From assembly GCA_024693325.1 (NCBI GenBank), contig JAILLA010000063.1, forward strand, positions 1 to 40,205: a DNA stretch of 40,205 bases, in the 5' to 3' direction. A model generated the notes under the pieces. It did not search any database. It worked only from the letters and a program-made list of their open reading frames with translations, and was not told the origin of the DNA. Source of the stretch: Solobacterium sp. (GTDB lineage Bacteria; Bacillota_I; Bacilli_A; Erysipelotrichales; Erysipelotrichaceae). A program made the position numbers and the translations under genes. Below, piece after piece: positions 9,090 to 17,317 of this stretch. Positions within the stretch are counted from its first letter, which is position 1. Each line of letters opens with the position of its first letter.

Positions 9090-9422
9090 ATGGATGAATT
9101 AAGAAGGACACTCGACGAACTGGTGAAGAGTCTCACTGATGTTACGGAAAAAGCAAGCAGACTGATCGACTCAGGCGCAAAAGACCTGCCGGAGACACTT
9201 AACCGTGAAAAGAAAAAGATGGATCTCAGATCCCAGATCGGCAAGAACCGCAGAGCTGTACAGAAAGCCTATACAAGAGTCGGTGAAGCATATTTCAACT
9301 ATGTTGAACACGGCACATCCATGGATGAAATGAGAGATGTCGTGGATCTGATCCGTTCCAATAACAAGGTTATCGAACTGCTCGAAGAACAGCTTGCACA
9401 GATGGAAGCTGAAGAACAGTAA
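9090..9422 (+). CDS. Small helical/coiled-coil protein of unknown function
   Basis: A protein of 110 aa preceded by AAAGGGG. It is highly charged and predicted almost wholly helical, with two coiled-coil stretches (about residues 1-30 and 80-108, ending EQLAQMEAEEQ) around a central basic segment with one tyrosine-rich patch (VGEAYFNYVEHG). There is no signal peptide, membrane segment or cysteine motif. It is the only gene co-transcribed with the TetR repressor, so it is the likeliest target of that regulator. I do not recognise the family and assign no function. Confidence 0.7.
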   Translation: MDELRRTLDELVKSLTDVTEKASRLIDSGAKDLPETLNREKKKMDLRSQIGKNRRAVQKAYTRVGEAYFNYVEHGTSMDEMRDVVDLIRSNNKVIELLEEQLAQMEAEEQ

Positions 9423-9451
9423 TCCTGTTTGGACAGTATACAGAAATGAAG

Positions 9452-9491
9452 AATGAGCAGAGATGGGCAAATACCCGGCTCCGCTCATTTT
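9452..9491 (+). terminator. Terminator of the tetR operon
   Basis: The stem AATGAGC with GCTCATT (9452-9458, 9483-9489) is extended inward by GAG/CTC and GGG/CCC. It is followed by TTTTACTTTTG. Confidence 0.7.
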
Positions 9492-9544
9492 ACTTTTGTT
9501 AGTTAAATTAGATGAAAACCGGATGCCACAGGGTGTACTGCGGC

Positions 9545-10774
9545 TCAGCCTTTCTCTTTGCCTGAGCCCTTTTTCCGGTAGTCCCTCGGTGAGATACCGG
9601 TCATCTTTTTGAATGATCTAGTGAAGTAAGCAGCGTCATCATATCCGCACAAAGATGCGATATCCTGTACCGGAAGTGTTGTATTCTCCAGAAGCTCCTG
9701 CGCATTCTCAATGCGCCTTTTTGTTATGTAGTCCGTGATGGTCATGCCCGTTTCTTCGCTGAAGCGTGCCGAAAGGTAAGTCTTGCTGACAGAGAGGGCA
9801 TCTGCCGTCAAAGTCAGTGACAGATCCTGATTGCTCAGGCTGGCGTTGATATAGTTGACGGCATCGGATACGGTACGGGAATATCCGCTGACCTTGTTTT
9901 TCAGGACAAGCCTGCAGTATTCCGTGATCATTTCATCTGCCAGATGATCAAGCTTCTTCATATCATATGTCTTCAGTATCCTGACTGACAGCTGACGTGA
10001 GATCTCATCCAGGAAGTACGGATGCACATTTCCACGCTGTGCTGCCTTTCTGCACAATGTATTCATAACGGCAAGATAATACTGTCTGGAACGGATGGTA
10101 TCAGAGGATCTGTTATCGAATGTAAATCTGTTGATCCTGCTGAGGGCTTTCCTGGCGCCTGTCTCGTCACCGGCTGCGATCCTTTCCATCATAATGGTCT
10201 CATTCTGATATTTCTTTTCCAGATTTTTCAGACGCATGGCATTATCCTGTTGTGCGGCAGGTTCAAATTCAGCCTCTGATGCGGCAGTGCTGATCTTTCT
10301 GATGTCCGCGCCGTTTTTCTGTACATGGTGCGAGAGAACTTCAATATAAGAGTGCAGGATCCCTTCATCGACGATGCAGGGGAGTGATCCGTAGTACTGA
10401 AGCAGCGATACGATCTCCTCGTTTTTGATCGACCGGCTGTTGTACATTTTACGGATATCGCTGATCTCCGGTATTTCCGTGATGTAAGGACCGATGAGCA
10501 GCATCGGATCCTCCTCCCTGAGGTGCGGCAGGAGAATATAGGAACAGGCATACTCATCCAGCAGGTAATAAATACTGCTGTTTTCCTGACTGTCAAAATC
10601 GATTCCCGTGAAATCGGAAAGTCTCTTCGGACGTCTGATCCCGAGCATTGACCTCAATCCCATATCAAACTGTTCCGGAAGCTCGTCATGCAGAAAGATC
10701 TTTTCTGTCTTCAGGAAGAGGCTGTTCATAAATTCATCTGTAAATTTGTACAGTAATTCCGTATTCGTATTCAT
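9545..10774 (-). CDS. AraC-family transcriptional regulator of the glucuronide operon
   Basis: A protein of 409 aa. The C-terminal ~110 residues are a complete AraC/XylS double helix-turn-helix: LTADALSVSKTYLSARFSEETGMTITDYITKRRIENAQELL, then VQDIASLCGYDDAAYFTRSFKKMTGISPRDYRKK. The N-terminal ~290 residues have no membrane segment and resemble the poorly conserved sensor regions of Firmicutes AraC proteins. It is divergent from the GPH transporter/TM2/beta-glucuronidase operon across 148 bases, which strongly suggests that it activates that operon in response to a glucuronide. TGTTATGAT lies six bases before the ATG with no Shine-Dalgarno sequence, the leaderless pattern seen at several genes here. 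Confidence 0.85.
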   Translation of the reverse strand: MNTNTELLYKFTDEFMNSLFLKTEKIFLHDELPEQFDMGLRSMLGIRRPKRLSDFTGIDFDSQENSSIYYLLDEYACSYILLPHLREEDPMLLIGPYITEIPEISDIRKMYNSRSIKNEEIVSLLQYYGSLPCIVDEGILHSYIEVLSHHVQKNGADIRKISTAASEAEFEPAAQQDNAMRLKNLEKKYQNETIMMERIAAGDETGARKALSRINRFTFDNRSSDTIRSRQYYLAVMNTLCRKAAQRGNVHPYFLDEISRQLSVRILKTYDMKKLDHLADEMITEYCRLVLKNKVSGYSRTVSDAVNYINASLSNQDLSLTLTADALSVSKTYLSARFSEETGMTITDYITKRRIENAQELLENTTLPVQDIASLCGYDDAAYFTRSFKKMTGISPRDYRKKGSGKEKG

Positions 10775-10780
10775 ATGATC

Positions 10781-10789
10781 ATCATAACA
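10781..10789 (-). promoter_or_regulatory. Extended -10 promoter of the araC-type gene, leaderless arrangement
   Basis: Minus-strand TG-T-TATGAT is followed by GATCAT and then the ATG. No good -35 box is visible. A TATAAT further upstream on the same strand is an alternative -10. Confidence 0.45.
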
Positions 10790-10865
10790 GAAAAATAATC
10801 CAATTATAGAAAAAACGTGTCCTATTATTTAAAAGCCCCCAATACTAAGATAAAGACGAATCAAA

Positions 10866-10892
10866 CCTGTAGAAATTCTGCGCAGAAACAGG
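10866..10892. promoter_or_regulatory. Palindrome in the araC-transporter intergenic region
   Basis: A perfect 12-bp palindrome TTCTGCGCAGAA (10876-10887) is flanked by CCTGT (10866-10870) and ACAGG (10888-10892), which also pair. It lies 35-57 bases upstream of the transporter start. It could be an operator or an mRNA hairpin in the leader; the sequence does not decide which. Confidence 0.4.
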
Positions 10893-10922
10893 GTAATTCG
10901 TGAAAGGGGTTACAAAAGAAAG

Positions 10923-12413
10923 ATGAGTACTGCAAACAGTAAGTACGATGCCGGTAACGGCATTCATCGTGTACCGCTGTGGAGAATCGGCGGTTATGCA
11001 TTAAACAACACTGCAACAAACCTGTATCTGTTCATGATGAACTTTATTGCATTCTATATCACCGGATGGGTAGGACTCGGCGTAGTCCTGGCCGGAAGCT
11101 TTTCAATGATCATGAGGATCTGGGACGGCGTCACAGACCCGTTCATCGGTTATGTTGTTGACAGAACAAACGGCAAGTTCGGTAAGAACAGACCGTTCAT
11201 GGTCATCGGCAACATTATTCTGTGCGTTACGAGCTTCCTGATGTTCCATGTTACTCCGAGCATTCCGGAAGGCGGCGCAAGGATCGCATGGTTCTTCCTG
11301 ATCAACGCTGTCTACTACATCGGCTATACATTCCAGTGTGTTGTTACAAAGTCCGCTCAGAGCTGCGTAACAAACGATCCGAAGCAGAGACCTGTATTCG
11401 CCATCTTCGATGCGATCTATAACATGCTGCTGTTTACAGGCGGACAGGTTCTTGTATCTTCTTATCTGGCACCGAAATACGGCGGATTCCAGAATGATAT
11501 CGGACTGTTCCATGAACTGTGGCTGATCGTAGCGATCACTTCCGCGATCTTCACCTGCATCGCAGTGATCTCCATCTGGCCGAAGGACAATGAAAAATAC
11601 TTTGGTACAGGCAAACCTCAGATGATCACATTCAAAGACTACTTTGAAGTCATTAAACACAACAAAGCCATTCAGATGCTCGTCCTCTCCGCATCGACCG
11701 ACAAACTCGGTTCTGCCGCAAGAACATCCGTTGTCACTCTGATCATGTACGGTATCGTTGTCGGCAACTATGCTCTGTCCGGAGGCTTCAGCATTTATAC
11801 AACGATCGGAAACATCCTGTTCACCTTCGTAGGTCTGGGTGTCATTGCGACAAAGTTCGGTCAGAGAAAAGCAATGATCATCTCCAGCTGGGTCGCATTA
11901 TGCGGCAACGTCCTGATGATCCTGCTCTGGCTCTTCGGTGATCCGAAAACTCTGAACCTGCCCGGCTATGAAGGCTTCACAGGATTCTCATTCTTCACGA
12001 TCGCACTGTTTATCCTGACAGTCGTAACAGGCGGCTTCCAGCAGGTATCCTCCAACATCGTTATTCCGATGACTGCTGACTGCGCTGACTATGAGACATA
12101 CCGTTCCGGTAAATATGTACCGGGCTTGATGGGAACACTGTTCAGCTTCATCGATAAGCTCGTATCTTCACTGGCTCCGATGATCGCTTCCCTGTGCCTG
12201 TCCGCGATCGGATTCAAAGAGGTCATGCCTGACCTGAACACACCGTTCACACCGCAGCTGAAGATCGTCGGTATCTTCCTGATGTACGGACTTGTATCGA
12301 TCGGTCTGCTCGTCAATGTTATCGCAATGAAGTATTATCCTCTGACAGCTGAGAAGATGGAAGAGGTACGTGAACGTATCGCTGAGATCAAAGCTGAATA
12401 CGCAAAAGGCTGA
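10923..12413 (+). CDS. GPH-family sugar:cation symporter, probable glucuronide importer
   Basis: A protein of 496 aa with about 12 hydrophobic segments. It carries the glycoside-pentoside-hexuronide family signature near the N-terminus (MRIWDGVTDPFIGYVVDRTNGKFGKNRPF, residues ~62-92) and a second D-rich loop near residue 380 (MTADCADYETYRSGKY). Members move glycosides or uronides into the cell with H+ or Na+. Its place directly upstream of a beta-glucuronidase makes glucuronides the likeliest substrate, as for E. coli UidB. AAAGGGG lies 12 bases before the ATG. First gene of a three-gene operon that ends at the terminator at 14693-14730. Confidence 0.88.
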   Translation: MSTANSKYDAGNGIHRVPLWRIGGYALNNTATNLYLFMMNFIAFYITGWVGLGVVLAGSFSMIMRIWDGVTDPFIGYVVDRTNGKFGKNRPFMVIGNIILCVTSFLMFHVTPSIPEGGARIAWFFLINAVYYIGYTFQCVVTKSAQSCVTNDPKQRPVFAIFDAIYNMLLFTGGQVLVSSYLAPKYGGFQNDIGLFHELWLIVAITSAIFTCIAVISIWPKDNEKYFGTGKPQMITFKDYFEVIKHNKAIQMLVLSASTDKLGSAARTSVVTLIMYGIVVGNYALSGGFSIYTTIGNILFTFVGLGVIATKFGQRKAMIISSWVALCGNVLMILLWLFGDPKTLNLPGYEGFTGFSFFTIALFILTVVTGGFQQVSSNIVIPMTADCADYETYRSGKYVPGLMGTLFSFIDKLVSSLAPMIASLCLSAIGFKEVMPDLNTPFTPQLKIVGIFLMYGLVSIGLLVNVIAMKYYPLTAEKMEEVRERIAEIKAEYAKG

Positions 12414-12443
12414 TCAGACAAAACAATAAGCCGGAGGTATGAG

Positions 12444-12836
12444 ATGGCAAAAAAGAACAAAACTCTGAAAAAAGGAAAGAGCTCCACTCCGCTCAATGAT
12501 GAACAGGTCAAAGAACTGTTCGCGCTTGAGTCTGAACTGGCTGACCTGAAAAGGCAGTACAACATCGAAGACAGGTCGTGGTTTGCCAGCCTGGGAGACC
12601 GCTATTATGCCTTCAAGGAGAAACATACTGTTCTGAATCCCGTCAACCGCAAAACATACCTCTGGCTTTGTCTTCTTGCCGTACTTGGCATCAACCAGTT
12701 CTACGCAAAGCACTGGGTGAAAGGGCTGTTCTATCTGGCAATCAGCTGGACAGGGATCCCCGTAGCCTTCGGCCTGATTGACTGGATGATCGCAGTACCA
12801 AAAAAGGCAGACGAAAACGGATGTATACTGATTTAA
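12444..12836 (+). CDS. TM2-domain small membrane protein in the glucuronide operon
   Basis: A protein of 130 aa with GGAGG upstream of the start. Residues 1-65 are charged and cytoplasmic in character, rich in Lys/Glu. From about residue 70 two hydrophobic helices with a short turn match the TM2 pattern: NRKTYLWLCLLAVLGINQFYAKHWVKGLFYLA, then PVAFGLIDWMIAVP. The N-Q-F-Y-x-K-x-x-x-K-G turn and the final I-D-W-M are the diagnostic parts. The function of TM2 proteins in bacteria is largely unknown. It lies 30 bases after the transporter and 16 before the beta-glucuronidase, so it is expressed with both. An accessory role for the transporter is inference. Confidence 0.8.
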   Translation: MAKKNKTLKKGKSSTPLNDEQVKELFALESELADLKRQYNIEDRSWFASLGDRYYAFKEKHTVLNPVNRKTYLWLCLLAVLGINQFYAKHWVKGLFYLAISWTGIPVAFGLIDWMIAVPKKADENGCILI

Positions 12837-12852
12837 ACGAAGGAGAGAAACT

Positions 12853-14673
12853 ATGACTACATCATTACTTTACCCACGTGTTACAGCGACACGCCGCGCT
12901 GTTTCTCTTGACGGCCTGTGGAAATTCAGGTTTGATCCTGAATCTAAAGGTGTGGCGGAAAACTGGATGAACGGACTGAAGAACACTGTCAACATGCCTG
13001 TTCCTTCAAGTTTCTGCGATATCTTCACTGATAAAGACAGCCGTGAATACTGCGGAGACTTCTGGTATGAGACAGAATTCATCGTTCCGGAAGAATGGAA
13101 AGACCGTAAGATCGCTGTCCGGTTCGGAAGCGTTACACATAAGGCAAGAGTATTCATCAACGGTACAGAAGTCACACAGCATACAGGAGGCTTCCTGCCG
13201 TTCGATGCGGATATCACAGACTATGTAAAGTTCAACGAGGAGAACAGATTGTCGGTTCTCGCAAACAATGAACTCTCTCAGACAATGATCCCCTGCGGTG
13301 CAACAGAAGTCTTATCTGACGGCAGAAAGATCGCTGCGCCTTACTTCGATTTCTACAACTACGCCGGCATTCATCGCCCGGTCAAACTGATGGCACTCCC
13401 GAAGGAGTCCGTTACAGATTATTCCACTGTTTACAGACTGGATGAAGGAAAAGCATTCGTCGACTACACTGTTGAGGCAGAAGGAACAGGAACAATCAGC
13501 GTTGCTTTATATGATGATGAAGGAAACTGCGCTGCAAAAGCAGAAGGCAGAACAGGTACACTGGAAGTCACAGAACCGAAACTTTGGGGAATCGGAAAAC
13601 CGGATCTCTACACGATCGTGATCAGCCTGTGCAAAGACGGAAAACTGATCGATGAATACAAAGACCGTATCGGTATCCGCACATTCGAAGTGAAGGGCGG
13701 AGAACTCCTGCTCAACGGCAAGCCTGTTTACCTGAAGGGCTTCGGCAAGCACGAGGATGCAGACATCCGCGGCAAGGGAATGGACTATGCCATTGCCCAG
13801 CGCGACTATGAATGCATGAAGTGGATCGGTGCCAACTGCTACAGAACAAGCCATTATCCGTATGCGGAGGAATGGTATTACATGGCTGATGAGGAAGGAT
13901 TCCTCATCATCGATGAAGTACCGGCAGTCGGTATGTTTGAAAGCCTGATGAACGCGGTTGACGCGTCTAAAGGACAGCAGCAGAAGGTCACATGGTTTGA
14001 AAAGGAAACAACACCGGAACTGCTCGCGCACCACATCGATTGTGTCCGCGACATGATCGTCCGCGACAAGAACCATCCGAGCGTTATCGCATGGTCACTG
14101 CTCAATGAACCGGAAACGATCCATGAAAGCGCAAGACCTTACTTCGAGAAGGTATTCGAAGCAGCACATGAATTCGATCCGCAGAAGCGCCCCCGCACAT
14201 TCGCTCTGATCATGAATTCCAGACCCGGACTGTGCAAGTGCTGGGATCTGAGTGACTTCGTTTCCCTCAACAGATACTATGGCTGGTATGTCATGGGCGG
14301 CCCGAGGATCGGCAATGCCGAGAAAGCATTCCGTGCAGAAATGGACGAATGGGCAAAGATCCGCGGTGACAAACCGTTTATCTTCACGGAATACGGCGCT
14401 GACACCAATGGTGAACTCCATAAGCTCCCGAGCGTAATGTGGAGCCAGGAATACCAGGACGAATATCTGGAAATGACACACAGAGTCTTTGACAGCTATC
14501 CCTGGATCAAGGGTGAACTTGTCTGGAACTTCGCAGATTTCCAGACAACAGAAGGCATCATCCGTATGAACGGAAACAAGAAGGGTATCTTCACACGTGA
14601 CCGTCAGCCCAAGAGCGCTGCGTTCGTGTTCAAAAAGAGATGGGAAAGCCTGCCTGAAGATTACAAAGGCTGA
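12853..14673 (+). CDS. uidA: Beta-glucuronidase, glycoside hydrolase family 2
   Basis: A protein of 606 aa, close to the 603 aa of E. coli UidA and with the same order: jelly-roll sugar-binding domain (about 15-180), Ig-like domain (180-275) and TIM barrel (275-600). The predicted acid/base is Glu419 in LLNEP and the nucleophile Glu513 in FTEYGAD. The uronate-recognising Asn-x-Lys is present (N575, K577 in NGNKKGIFTRDR). Between VG at 359-360 and RDKNH at 404 lies an insertion about as long as the E. coli active-site loop, so this belongs to the Loop-1 group that acts on small drug-type glucuronides. No signal peptide: the enzyme is cytoplasmic and acts on glucuronides imported by the GPH symporter. 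Confidence 0.93.
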   Translation: MTTSLLYPRVTATRRAVSLDGLWKFRFDPESKGVAENWMNGLKNTVNMPVPSSFCDIFTDKDSREYCGDFWYETEFIVPEEWKDRKIAVRFGSVTHKARVFINGTEVTQHTGGFLPFDADITDYVKFNEENRLSVLANNELSQTMIPCGATEVLSDGRKIAAPYFDFYNYAGIHRPVKLMALPKESVTDYSTVYRLDEGKAFVDYTVEAEGTGTISVALYDDEGNCAAKAEGRTGTLEVTEPKLWGIGKPDLYTIVISLCKDGKLIDEYKDRIGIRTFEVKGGELLLNGKPVYLKGFGKHEDADIRGKGMDYAIAQRDYECMKWIGANCYRTSHYPYAEEWYYMADEEGFLIIDEVPAVGMFESLMNAVDASKGQQQKVTWFEKETTPELLAHHIDCVRDMIVRDKNHPSVIAWSLLNEPETIHESARPYFEKVFEAAHEFDPQKRPRTFALIMNSRPGLCKCWDLSDFVSLNRYYGWYVMGGPRIGNAEKAFRAEMDEWAKIRGDKPFIFTEYGADTNGELHKLPSVMWSQEYQDEYLEMTHRVFDSYPWIKGELVWNFADFQTTEGIIRMNGNKKGIFTRDRQPKSAAFVFKKRWESLPEDYKG

Positions 14674-14692
14674 ACCTGAAATATCCATCAGA

Positions 14693-14730
14693 AGCAGAAT
14701 GGCCATTCAATAAGCCATCCTGCTTTTTTA
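14693..14730 (+). terminator. Terminator of the glucuronide operon
   Basis: AGCAG-A-ATGGC pairs with GCCAT-C-CTGCT (one mismatch), followed by six T residues. It lies 20 bases after the beta-glucuronidase stop. Confidence 0.85.
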
Positions 14731-14758
14731 TTTCCGGAACAGCTGATCTGTTTTGTAA

Positions 14759-14764
14759 TACAAT
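14759..14764 (+). promoter_or_regulatory. Candidate -10 box of the SDR gene, leaderless arrangement
   Basis: TACAAT, then GAACGT, then ATG at 14771. There is no clear -35 box and no TG extension, so this is weaker than the other leaderless cases. Confidence 0.35.
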
Positions 14765-14770
14765 GAACGT

Positions 14771-15529
14771 ATGAAAACAGTACTTATTACAGGCGGCAGT
14801 GAAGGGATCGGCTTCGAACTGGCAAAGTGCTACGCAAAGGACGGATGGACGGTCATCCTGGCCGCAAGAAACCGGAAGAAACTTGATACAGCAAAAGAGA
14901 TCCTGACAAAGCAGTTTCATGTTCAGACAGAAACAATCTCCATCGATCTGTCAGAGCAGGGGAGCTCGCAGAAACTCTATGACACTGTGAAGGAAATGGG
15001 GTATGAACCGGATGAGCTGATCAACAATGCCGGAGCCGGATACGCAGGAACCAGCTGGGAGATCCCGGTCGAAGAGGACGAACGGCTCGTATCATTGAAC
15101 GACACAGCAGTCATGACACTGTCCAAGCTGTTTATCAAAGACATGATCAGAAAGCAGAACGGCCTGATCGTCAACATCGCTTCGACCGGTGCGTTCCAGC
15201 CGGGACCTTATATCGCGTCCTATTACGCTTCCAAAGCCTTTGTGGTGCGCTATTCCCAGGCAATGAACTATGAGGCAGCCGGTACAGGCGTACGCGTACT
15301 GGCATACTGTCCCGGTCCCGTGGATACGCAGTTCTATAAAAAGTCGAACGGTGTCAGACCGCCGTTCTATATGAGTGCCGGGCAGGCAGCAGGATACCTG
15401 TACAAACACCGTGATACAAAAAAAGACATCCTCATTCCCGGACTGATCGGCAACCTGTCGAATCTGCTGCCGGCAAGGGTAAGGATGCATCTGATCGTCA
15501 TGATCAAAGGGAATCTGAAGAAAAAATAA
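14771..15529 (+). CDS. Short-chain dehydrogenase/reductase (SDR), classical type
   Basis: A protein of 252 aa, the normal length for a classical SDR. The cofactor motif TGGSEGIG is at residues 7-14, NNAG at 85-88, the catalytic Ser138 in NIAS, and Y151-x3-K155. AARNRKKL after the second strand suggests NADP(H) preference. Substrate unknown. The C-terminus (RVRMHLIVMIKGNLKKK) is basic and slightly hydrophobic. No Shine-Dalgarno sequence is seen; TACAAT at 14759-14764 lies six bases before the ATG, so the message may be leaderless. It follows the glucuronide operon but is cut off from it by a strong terminator. Confidence 0.85.
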   Translation: MKTVLITGGSEGIGFELAKCYAKDGWTVILAARNRKKLDTAKEILTKQFHVQTETISIDLSEQGSSQKLYDTVKEMGYEPDELINNAGAGYAGTSWEIPVEEDERLVSLNDTAVMTLSKLFIKDMIRKQNGLIVNIASTGAFQPGPYIASYYASKAFVVRYSQAMNYEAAGTGVRVLAYCPGPVDTQFYKKSNGVRPPFYMSAGQAAGYLYKHRDTKKDILIPGLIGNLSNLLPARVRMHLIVMIKGNLKKK

Positions 15530-15550
15530 GAAAACAGGGCATCAGCCCTG
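15517..15550 (-). terminator. Terminator of the queA-queH operon
   Basis: On the minus strand CAGGGC-TGAT-GCCCTG is followed by TTTTCTTATTTTTTC. The hairpin includes the queH stop codon, and the T tract lies inside the last codons (Lys-rich) of the convergent SDR gene. Confidence 0.75.
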
Positions 15551-16216
15551 CTCAGAATGTCTGTCCATGTAGGAATAAACACAGCCGCAGTAATCCTGGC
15601 GGTAAATACAGTATTCATCGACCAGTTCGGCGGAGCGTGTCTGACCTCCGCCTTTTTTGAAGTCCGAGCGCAGGTATTTCGTGTGCTCGTATTTTGTTTC
15701 CAGGGCGATACCGATCCCGTTGATCTTCTGGCTGTCCTTCTGCCTGGAGAAGGTCATGACAGTCGTGAAGTAATCAAAGCCATGGCTGTCGGCATAGGCA
15801 AATGCTTCATTCATGCGCTCTTCATAACAGAAGAAGCATCTTTGCCAGCCCTCCGGGTCATCCTTCATCGGTTCCAGCTTCTGTGTATAGGAGACATTGT
15901 CGTACGGTGTCACGATGACCGGGATATCGTCCCCGAACTTTTCATGGATATACCGCTGCAGTTCACTCAGACGCTTGTCATGTTCTTCGGCAGGCCAGAT
16001 ATTCGAGTTGTTGAAGTATACCGTGATGTCAAAATGATCATGCAGGAATTCCAGCGGCCAGCATGCGCATACCCCGCAGCATGCGTGCAGCAGCAGGGAA
16101 GGCTTCCGTCCTTCCTGCTGTATTTTTCTGATCTCCTTCAGGCATTCCAGATGATAGTTCACCTTATGCGAACTTTTCCTGCCCTTGAGATACGCAATGT
16201 ATTCTTCTTTATTCAT
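15542..16216 (-). CDS. queH: Epoxyqueuosine reductase QueH
   Basis: A protein of 224 aa from ATG 16216. It shows the QueH (former DUF208) cysteine sets: HACCGVC at 45-50, CFFC at 127-130 and YCGCVYS at 209-215, which bind an iron-sulfur cluster and take part in catalysis. QueH reduces epoxyqueuosine to queuosine in tRNA, the last step of the pathway, and replaces the cobalamin enzyme QueG in many anaerobes. The frame stays open to 16279, but the ATG at 16216 overlaps the queA stop (ATGAATAA) and starts at the usual family position, so the two are translationally coupled. Confidence 0.92.
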   Translation of the reverse strand: MNKEEYIAYLKGRKSSHKVNYHLECLKEIRKIQQEGRKPSLLLHACCGVCACWPLEFLHDHFDITVYFNNSNIWPAEEHDKRLSELQRYIHEKFGDDIPVIVTPYDNVSYTQKLEPMKDDPEGWQRCFFCYEERMNEAFAYADSHGFDYFTTVMTFSRQKDSQKINGIGIALETKYEHTKYLRSDFKKGGGQTRSAELVDEYCIYRQDYCGCVYSYMDRHSEQG

Positions 16217-17240
16217 TTGTGATGAACATGCAGTCACCGAACGAGAAGAAGCGGTAGCGCTCCCTGACTGCCTCCTCATATGCTTTCAAAATGAGTTCCT
16301 TTCCCGCAAAGGAACAGATCATCATGATCAGCGTTGACTTGGGAAGATGGAAGTTCGTCAGCATGCAGTCGATCGTATGCCACTCATAGCCCGGGTAGAT
16401 GAACAGTGCTGTTTCACCCGTGCATGCCTCAAACCTGCCGAACCTGTTCCAGACAGACTCCAGCGTGCGCACACTGGTCGTACCGACAGCGATGATCCTC
16501 CGGCCTTCCGCCTTGGCAAGGTTCAGGGCTGCCGCTGTTTCTGCAGACATCTGGTAGACCTCGGAATGCATGACATGTTCTTCAATGGTATCCGTGTCCA
16601 TCGGACGGAATGTGCCGAGTCCGACATGCAGTGTTACATCCAGGATCTCAACGCCTTTTTCCTTCAGCTTCGCGAATGTCTCATCCGTAAAATGCAGTCC
16701 TGCGGTCGGGGCAGCAGCGCTGCCTTCGATCTTCGCGTAGACTGTCTGGTAACGCTCTTTGTCATCGAGCTTTTCCTTGATGTAGGGAGGCAGGGGAACA
16801 TTTCCCAGCTCATCCAGGATCTCATTGAAGATCCCGTTATACAGCATCTTCATCTGACGAATGCCTTTGTCTCCGATGCCCACGCACTCGGCTCTCAGAC
16901 GGCCATCATGGAAGGAAACGACGGTTCCGATCTTGACGGTCTTCGCGTTGCCGACAAGACACTCCCAGACATCGTCCTCCAGCTGCTTCAGCAGGAGCAC
17001 TTCAACATGCGCACCTGTGATCTCCTTTGTGCCGAACAGACGGGCAGGAATGACCCTGGTATTGTTGCGCACGAGAACATCACCAGCATGGAAGTATTCC
17101 GTAATATCGGAGAAATGACGGTGTTCAAATGTTCCCTTGTTTTTATGCACCACCAGCATCCTGCTGGCAGTTCTGTCCTTCAGAGGAGTCTGCGCGATCA
17201 GCTCCTGAGGAAGTTCATAATCAAACTCACTTGTTTTCAT
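16209..17240 (-). CDS. queA: S-adenosylmethionine:tRNA ribosyltransferase-isomerase QueA
   Basis: A protein of 343 aa, full length for the family. Recognisable blocks are [24 protein letters not shown] at the start, then [49 protein letters not shown] and NFHLPKSTL. The enzyme transfers and isomerises the ribosyl part of SAM onto preQ1 in tRNA, giving epoxyqueuosine, which QueH then reduces. No tgt is present in the window. It has its own promoter directly after the stop codon of the S24 repressor and an unusual leader hairpin between that promoter and the start codon. Confidence 0.95.
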   Translation of the reverse strand: MKTSEFDYELPQELIAQTPLKDRTASRMLVVHKNKGTFEHRHFSDITEYFHAGDVLVRNNTRVIPARLFGTKEITGAHVEVLLLKQLEDDVWECLVGNAKTVKIGTVVSFHDGRLRAECVGIGDKGIRQMKMLYNGIFNEILDELGNVPLPPYIKEKLDDKERYQTVYAKIEGSAAAPTAGLHFTDETFAKLKEKGVEILDVTLHVGLGTFRPMDTDTIEEHVMHSEVYQMSAETAAALNLAKAEGRRIIAVGTTSVRTLESVWNRFGRFEACTGETALFIYPGYEWHTIDCMLTNFHLPKSTLIMMICSFAGKELILKAYEEAVRERYRFFSFGDCMFITNE

Positions 17241-17253
17241 AGGCTGTTAATTA

Positions 17254-17276
17254 AACATCCGCCGGGGGCGGATGTT
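17254..17276 (-). promoter_or_regulatory. Perfect GC-rich hairpin in the queA leader
   Basis: A 10-bp perfect stem (AACATCCGCC/GGCGGATGTT) with a 3-base loop lies in the predicted 42-base 5' UTR. A Shine-Dalgarno-like GGAAAGGA sits just upstream of the hairpin, too far from the ATG unless the hairpin folds. It does not match the preQ1 riboswitch patterns I know. A weak terminator for the upstream repressor gene is an alternative. Confidence 0.5.
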
Positions 17277-17288
17277 CCTTTCCGATTT

Positions 17289-17317
17289 ATTGTAGGAAGA
17301 AATGCAGAGAAGTGCAA
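17289..17317 (-). promoter_or_regulatory. Promoter of queA-queH
   Basis: Minus strand: TTGCAC, 17-bp spacer, TACAAT. The -35 box begins directly after the TAG stop of the repressor gene (17318-17320). Confidence 0.7.

Noticed and set aside
17241..17282. preQ1 riboswitch in front of queA
   Set aside because: The leader is short and holds one plain hairpin; I see neither the H-type pseudoknot pattern with an A-rich tail (type I) nor the longer type II layout.
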